Of a stretch of DNA of 42,668 nucleotides, positions 38,998-42,668 are shown piece by piece; the first letter of the stretch is position 1; every line of letters begins with the position of its first letter. Under the pieces are notes generated by a model. The model was not told where the DNA came from. It ran no database searches and saw only the letters and a program-made list of their open reading frames with translations. Where the stretch lies: contig CALWZK010000015.1 in assembly GCA_944386015.1 (NCBI GenBank), positions 1 to 42,668 of the forward strand, written 5' to 3'. The translations under genes and the position numbers were made by a program. The stretch comes from an uncultured Faecalibacterium sp. Its GTDB lineage: Bacteria; Bacillota; Clostridia; Oscillospirales; Ruminococcaceae.

Positions 38998-40413
38998 TCA
39001 GCCCTCCAAAGTCTTGACCCGGGCGGTCAGGGCATCCACCTGGGCCTGGATGTCCACGCCGCCGCGGCCGATGCACCGCTGCGCCAGGGTGGTGTGGAAC
39101 ACCGGCCGGCCGTCGGAGCCCTGGGCTTGTTCCCCCGTGCCGCCGGCGGGAATGGTCACCGCCGGGATGGTGAAGGTATACCGCTTGGAGGCCGGCAGGT
39201 AGTCGTCCTTGCTGGCCTGCACCTCGATGGCGTGTTCCCCAGCCCCCATCAGGCGGGTGTCGATGGGGATGCTGATCTGTGTCCCGGCATTGGGGGTGCC
39301 GCTGTAGACCTGCACCCCGTCCAGGGCGGCGTACACGGTGATGGCGCCGGTGCTGGCCACCCCCGACACAGAGACGGAAAAGTCAAAATCAAAGGGCACC
39401 GGTTTGCTGCCCATGGCCTCTGCCGGGCCGCCGATGGTCACCCAGCCGCTGTTGATGGTCTGGGTCTCGCCTGTGACGTAGGGGCCGGAGGCGCCCAGAT
39501 CATCCACAGCGCAGGCCCTGTAGGCGATGGTACCCCAGTCCTCGCTAATGGTGTCGGTCTGGGTCAGACTGTTGACTTGGGCCACCTGCTGCCATGCACC
39601 GCCATCCACCTGGCGCTCGTAGATGTAGCTCTCCACTGTGCCGTCGGGATCAGTGGCGGCTGTCAAGGTGATGGTGATCGTTCCGCTGGTGCCTACGTTG
39701 GCAACGTCGATGGATGCCGGTGCGGTAGGAGGTTGATTGGTAGTGATAGTACCATCATCCATAATGTAAAGTGACTGAGGCAAACAAAATGCCGGACGAA
39801 CACCCCGATCAGATTCAGCTCTCCATGCATCAGCCTTACCATCAGAATTGATATAACTTACACCATCACTTTCATCGCTAAAGTTGCCATCATAACCGCA
39901 AAAAGGGGTTCTACTGGAATATGCTGCAGCAAAACCTGTACTTTCGTTGTAAGCAATACGTTTTGCGTCTTTACTGCCTACAAAATAACTTAATGTTACG
40001 CCTTCAACCGGAAATTGCCCAGTCAAATTGTATTCCTTCATACTTAAAAGGAATATTTTGCAACTGAGTCCATCATCACCACTTTTTACGGTATAGTCAT
40101 TACCGTGCCCTGGCCGATACGGAATTTTTACAGTGGGGATTGCACTCCGGATTTCCGGGTCGAGCGAAGCGATGAAACCATCAAGTGAGTCATGCAACCA
40201 CAAATCAATGGAGGAGTTCTCATAGTCATTGTCCATTCCAGAAGCTCTCTGGACTCCCATGACCTTTTCCCGGAGAAAAAGTGTCATGGCCTCGAATCCG
40301 CGATAGTCGTCCGATGGAGAACCCTGCTGCATAACGATATAACTCTTTGGAACGCCCCATTCGTTGAGCACTATTTTTTCTCCACTGGTAAGTTCGCCAA
40401 GTTGTTTTGCCAT
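38998..40413 (-). CDS. Receptor-binding-type tail protein: DUF6273 + FnIII + Ig-like
   Basis: The 471-residue protein has three parts. The head (about residues 1-220) matches DUF6273, a C-type-lectin-like fold: DYENSSIDLWLHDSLDGFI, VKIPYRPGHG, KIFLLSMKEYNL, FPVEGVTLSYFVGSKDAKRI and GVRPAFCLPQSL. A fibronectin type III domain follows (SIDVANVGTSGTITITLTAA, ESYIYERQVDGGAW), then an Ig-like region and a short C-terminal coiled coil (VDIQAQVDALTARVKTLEG). The head DNA is clearly more AT-rich than both flanks, indicating a swapped module. It probably binds a host surface ligand. AAGGAGGG precedes the ATG. Confidence 0.8.
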   Translation of the reverse strand: MAKQLGELTSGEKIVLNEWGVPKSYIVMQQGSPSDDYRGFEAMTLFLREKVMGVQRASGMDNDYENSSIDLWLHDSLDGFIASLDPEIRSAIPTVKIPYRPGHGNDYTVKSGDDGLSCKIFLLSMKEYNLTGQFPVEGVTLSYFVGSKDAKRIAYNESTGFAAAYSSRTPFCGYDGNFSDESDGVSYINSDGKADAWRAESDRGVRPAFCLPQSLYIMDDGTITTNQPPTAPASIDVANVGTSGTITITLTAATDPDGTVESYIYERQVDGGAWQQVAQVNSLTQTDTISEDWGTIAYRACAVDDLGASGPYVTGETQTINSGWVTIGGPAEAMGSKPVPFDFDFSVSVSGVASTGAITVYAALDGVQVYSGTPNAGTQISIPIDTRLMGAGEHAIEVQASKDDYLPASKRYTFTIPAVTIPAGGTGEQAQGSDGRPVFHTTLAQRCIGRGGVDIQAQVDALTARVKTLEG

Positions 40414-40440
40414 ACTCTATCCCTCCTTTCACCCAAAGTC
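39725..40440 (-). other. AT-rich module encoding the receptor-binding head
   Basis: Across this ~700-bp stretch codons end mostly in A or T (for example GAT GGT GTA AGT TAT ATC AAT TCT), whereas flanking phage DNA is strongly GC-ending. The shift coincides with the end of the DUF6273 domain on one side and the gene's ribosome-binding site on the other, as expected of a domain-sized exchange. Confidence 0.7.
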
Positions 40441-41496
40441 CACTTCGATCAAACTATACATGGTATTGGGCTTCCGCTGGGCCACCGGGATGTTCTCGGT
40501 CATCTGGACAAAGCCGCCGCCCATTTCGGGCAGCAGGGAGGCCGGGACTTTGCCGTCTGCGCCGAGGCCGGCCACCCCCTCGGGGGTGTTCACCGGCAGC
40601 ACCGACACAGAGATTTTCCCGTCCTCCCCCACCCCTGCCACGCCGCCGGGGACGTTGATCTGCAGGGCGGTGCCCACGTTCACCACGCCAAAGCCCTGGC
40701 CGGCAGAGTCTTTCCCGCCGGACAGCAGGGCCAGGCTGGCGGCCAGGGCCGACCCGGGCGGCTCTTTGGCCCGGAAACGGACTTTGCCCTCCAGGGCCTG
40801 GAGCACCGGGGCCATGCCGGCGGCGGCTGCGGCCTCCAGGCTCTCGGTGTGGAGGGCCGCCGCCGGGAAATAGCTTGCCTGGGCTTCTGGGACGGTCACG
40901 TCGGCATACCAGGGATAGGCGCCGCCGGTGTCCTGGGCCCAGCTCTCGGCGGGAATGGTGATTTCCACCAGCCTGGAGCCCCCCGCCGTCTGCTGGACCA
41001 TGCTTTCCAGCAGGGCCTGGGCTTCCTCGGCGGTGATGAAGGCGTCGGCGTGGTAGTTGATCTGGACCTCCACCTCGCTGCTGATCTGGATTTTCACCGG
41101 GAAGTCCCGGACATCCGGGGCGACGCCGGGGGTATAGGGGTAGACCCACTGGGGGTGATCCCCCAGGCAGCCGTAGAAAATCAGGGTTTCGGCGCTGTCG
41201 GCCGTCTTGGCGAACAGGCCGTATTCATTGATGGAAAAGCCCTCCTGGAGCCCGCCGTTCATGTCCGAGCGGTATTCCACCGTCAGGGAAACGGCGTCAC
41301 CGGTGCGGACGGGGGCGGTGGATGTGGCCCGGGCCACCGGCGCCACCAGGTCGGTGAGGGCCGCCATGGCCTCCAGGCTGTCGGGCTTGCCGCTGCCCAC
41401 CATGGCCCGGGTGATGGTGAGGGTCTGGCCGGCCAGCAGGCTGGCGATCAGCCCCCGGCCGGCATTGGTGGGGGTAAAACCGTAAAGATCAGGCAT
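40429..41496 (-). CDS. Phage tail fibre / collar protein
   Basis: The 355-residue protein begins with a P2-H-like fibre N-terminus (GFTPTNAGRGLIASLLAGQ, TITRAMVGSGKP, GFSINEYGLFAK) that attaches to the baseplate. A helical middle follows, and the C-terminal region has two copies of a fibre repeat, GVAGVGEDGKISVSVLP and GVAGLGADGKVPASLLPEMGG. I choose the ATG at 41496 behind GAGGAGGG; it overlaps the tail protein I stop by 8 nt. Gene order J, I, H-like fibre is that of P2-type phages. Confidence 0.88.
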   Translation of the reverse strand: MPDLYGFTPTNAGRGLIASLLAGQTLTITRAMVGSGKPDSLEAMAALTDLVAPVARATSTAPVRTGDAVSLTVEYRSDMNGGLQEGFSINEYGLFAKTADSAETLIFYGCLGDHPQWVYPYTPGVAPDVRDFPVKIQISSEVEVQINYHADAFITAEEAQALLESMVQQTAGGSRLVEITIPAESWAQDTGGAYPWYADVTVPEAQASYFPAAALHTESLEAAAAAGMAPVLQALEGKVRFRAKEPPGSALAASLALLSGGKDSAGQGFGVVNVGTALQINVPGGVAGVGEDGKISVSVLPVNTPEGVAGLGADGKVPASLLPEMGGGFVQMTENIPVAQRKPNTMYSLIEVDFG

Positions 41497-42157
41497 TGTG
41501 TCCCTCCTCAATCTGCGATAGTGTGGTTCTCGAGATGGTGCCGCCGCTGCCGGCTGCCAGCCGGATCACCGCCGGGACCAGCACAAACACCGGCGGCAGG
41601 GTGGTCCTGGCATAGCTGCCGCAGGGGGCCGCAGCCACCCGGACGGGGCGGCTTTCCATCGGGGTGACGGTGGTGATGCTGTCCAGCCAGGAGGACAGCC
41701 GTTTCACCGAGGCCAGCACCCGGCGCAGCTCCTCCAGGGCCTCGGGGGTGATAGTGACCCCCTCTGCCCCGACGGTGGCCCGGAAGTGGTGGGGCTCGCC
41801 CCCGTACTCAAACCACTCCTGGATCTGGCCGCTGCCAAAGATAGACTGGATCAGCCGATCCACCGCCGCCGGGGTGCCCATCCGGGCATAGAACAGCAGA
41901 GACTGGCGCACCAGGGTGCGCTTGACCTCCACTGCATAGTCCGCACGGTAGGCCGGGGTGCGCAGCTCGGCGGCCAGGTAGTCCAGCAGCTGTTCCGGCA
42001 CCCGGTCCAGCCCCGCCCAGATCACCATCCGGTCGGCCAGGACCAGCAGCTTGTCCACCTGGCGGCCGATGGCGTAGGCCAGGGCCCGGGTCCGGGTCTG
42101 GCTGGAAAGGTTCTGGGGCAGGATCTGGGTGAACCGGCTGCCTTTCAGTTCAATCAT
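41489..42157 (-). CDS. Phage tail protein I (P2 gpI-like)
   Basis: The 222-residue baseplate protein has family features: LPQNLSSQTRTRALAYAIGR near the N-terminus, LLDYLAAELRTPAYRADY and VKRTLVRQSLLFYARMGTPAAVDRLI. I choose the ATG at 42157 (MIELKG), 7 nt after GGAGGG; the earlier ATG at 42172 overlaps that site. It overlaps the gpJ-like stop by 8 nt and works with gpJ in the contractile-tail baseplate wedge. The C-terminal ~50 residues are less conserved. Confidence 0.9.
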   Translation of the reverse strand: MIELKGSRFTQILPQNLSSQTRTRALAYAIGRQVDKLLVLADRMVIWAGLDRVPEQLLDYLAAELRTPAYRADYAVEVKRTLVRQSLLFYARMGTPAAVDRLIQSIFGSGQIQEWFEYGGEPHHFRATVGAEGVTITPEALEELRRVLASVKRLSSWLDSITTVTPMESRPVRVAAAPCGSYARTTLPPVFVLVPAVIRLAAGSGGTISRTTLSQIEEGHNA

Positions 42158-42668
42158 CTTCCAGCCCTCCATACCGGACCACGGCGTCCCCCTCCAGGGC
42201 CGCGATTTTGATCTTGCTGACGGCGGTGTAGACCGGGGCGGTGATTTCCAGCCGCTTGGCCCCGGCTTTCATCATCAGCTCGTGGAGCTTGGAGGGGTTG
42301 ATGTCCCGGCCGATGGTCCGCTGCCAGGTCTTGTACTCCTCCACCGCCTGGGTCACCGCCTGCTGGATGGCCACCGCCTGGGCGGCCTGGCTGCGGTTGA
42401 TCCAGTAGGTGACGTCGATGGTATAGGCCACCTTCTGGGGCGCCGACACATGAACCAGGTCGGTCATGGGGCGGCGCAGCCGGGCGGACAGGTGATCCAG
42501 CATCCCCTGGATCATCTCGGGGCCCGGGTCGGAGCCGTCGGTCAAAACAAACACCAGGTCCACCGTGCCGGCGGCCTGGCTGCTCTCGGTCTCCACATCC
42601 CCCACCGCCGCCGAATAGCTCATGGCGTGGTAGCGGTAGGCGTCCTCGGGGCCGGCGGTGGAGTAGGC
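42150..42668 (-). CDS. Baseplate J family protein, C-terminal part
   Basis: This open frame runs off the right edge; 172 residues are visible. AGPEDAYRYHAMSYSAAVGD, then VDLVFVLTDGSDPG, MTDLVHVSAPQKVAYTIDVT and GRDINPSKLHELMMKAGAKR match the C-terminal half of P2 gpJ/baseplate J proteins, which build the wedge of contractile tails. The internal ATG at 42623 is not the real start because the homology continues through the edge. Confidence 0.92.
   Translation of the reverse strand, partial: AYSTAGPEDAYRYHAMSYSAAVGDVETESSQAAGTVDLVFVLTDGSDPGPEMIQGMLDHLSARLRRPMTDLVHVSAPQKVAYTIDVTYWINRSQAAQAVAIQQAVTQAVEEYKTWQRTIGRDINPSKLHELMMKAGAKRLEITAPVYTAVSKIKIAALEGDAVVRYGGLEDD

Larger units (their letters stand above)
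35751..42668. mobile_element. Prophage, tail-lysis end, truncated by the window
   Basis: From the tRNA-Gly 3' end to the right edge all genes read on the minus strand and form a tail-to-lysis series: baseplate J, tail protein I, tail fibre, receptor-binding-type protein, lysis genes and a methyltransferase. The J/I pair indicates a contractile tail (P2-like myophage). The integrase, capsid and packaging genes and second attachment site would lie beyond 42668. A tail-like bacteriocin cannot be excluded from this end alone. Confidence 0.88.

Noticed and set aside
38998-40413. Diversity-generating retroelement target
   Set aside because: The DUF6273 head is suggestive, but no reverse transcriptase, template repeat or second near-identical copy is visible in the window.
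1-42668. CRISPR arrays, insertion sequences, rRNA genes, replication origin
   Set aside because: No regularly spaced repeats, transposase, rRNA segments or DnaA-box clusters were seen on reading both strands.

Overview
The window is a GC-rich chromosomal segment of a low-branching Firmicute, most likely an Oscillospiraceae (Faecalibacterium/Gemmiger/Subdoligranulum type). Gram-positive markers are PolC-type replicative polymerase, KtrAB, Asp23-FakA, YfmF/YfmH M16 proteins, PheB and yybP-ykoY control of a P-type ATPase. Shine-Dalgarno sites are strong, TTG starts occur, and many -10 boxes are TATACT/TATAAT. The genus assignment is inference from gene content and composition, not from a marker comparison. 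The last ~7 kb is the tail and lysis end of a contractile-tail-type prophage beside a tRNA-Gly gene.

Region 1 (1-11.6 kb, minus strand). In transcription order: a class A penicillin-binding protein; the aspartate-family operon pheB-hom-thrB-lysC with its own promoter and terminator; a membrane-anchored M15 (VanY-like) protein that has lost key catalytic residues; the M16 pair yfmF-yfmH; lgt; and the first 20 codons of rplU with its own promoter and leader. lysC carries a strong internal ribosome-binding site at the position expected for a separately translated beta subunit.

Region 2 (11.7-14.1 kb, mixed strands). A small BofC-C-like membrane protein, a degenerate SDR-fold protein, a 3' remnant of a cation:proton antiporter fused directly behind a 38-codon small gene, and a CBS-domain protein.

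Region 3 (14.3-23.4 kb, plus strand). An orphan family-5 solute-binding lipoprotein, Asp23 and FakA, then a P2A-type cation ATPase behind a very probable yybP-ykoY (Mn2+) riboswitch, then the K+ uptake pair ktrB-ktrA behind a structured leader.

Region 4 (23.4-34.8 kb, minus strand). The conserved translation/envelope/isoprenoid operon pyrH-frr-uppS-cdsA-dxr-rseP-ispG-(GNAT)-polC, with one promoter seen ahead of pyrH and an intrinsic terminator-like hairpin between frr and uppS. It supplies UMP kinase, ribosome recycling, undecaprenyl and CDP-diacylglycerol synthesis, two MEP-pathway enzymes, a site-2 protease and the replicative polymerase. An alkD-like gene with its own promoter lies just upstream.

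Region 5 (35.7-42.7 kb). tRNA-Gly(UCC), then a prophage end read toward the tRNA: baseplate J (partial), tail protein I, tail fibre, a DUF6273/FnIII receptor-binding-type protein with an AT-rich head, a DUF4376-like protein, a PF06541-like membrane protein, GH25 endolysin, two holin-type proteins and a DNA methyltransferase-like gene. A 14-bp copy of the tRNA 3' end recurs about 1 kb inside the prophage, so the methyltransferase segment may be a separate insertion. No integrase, CRISPR array, IS element or rRNA gene is visible; the far prophage end lies outside the window.
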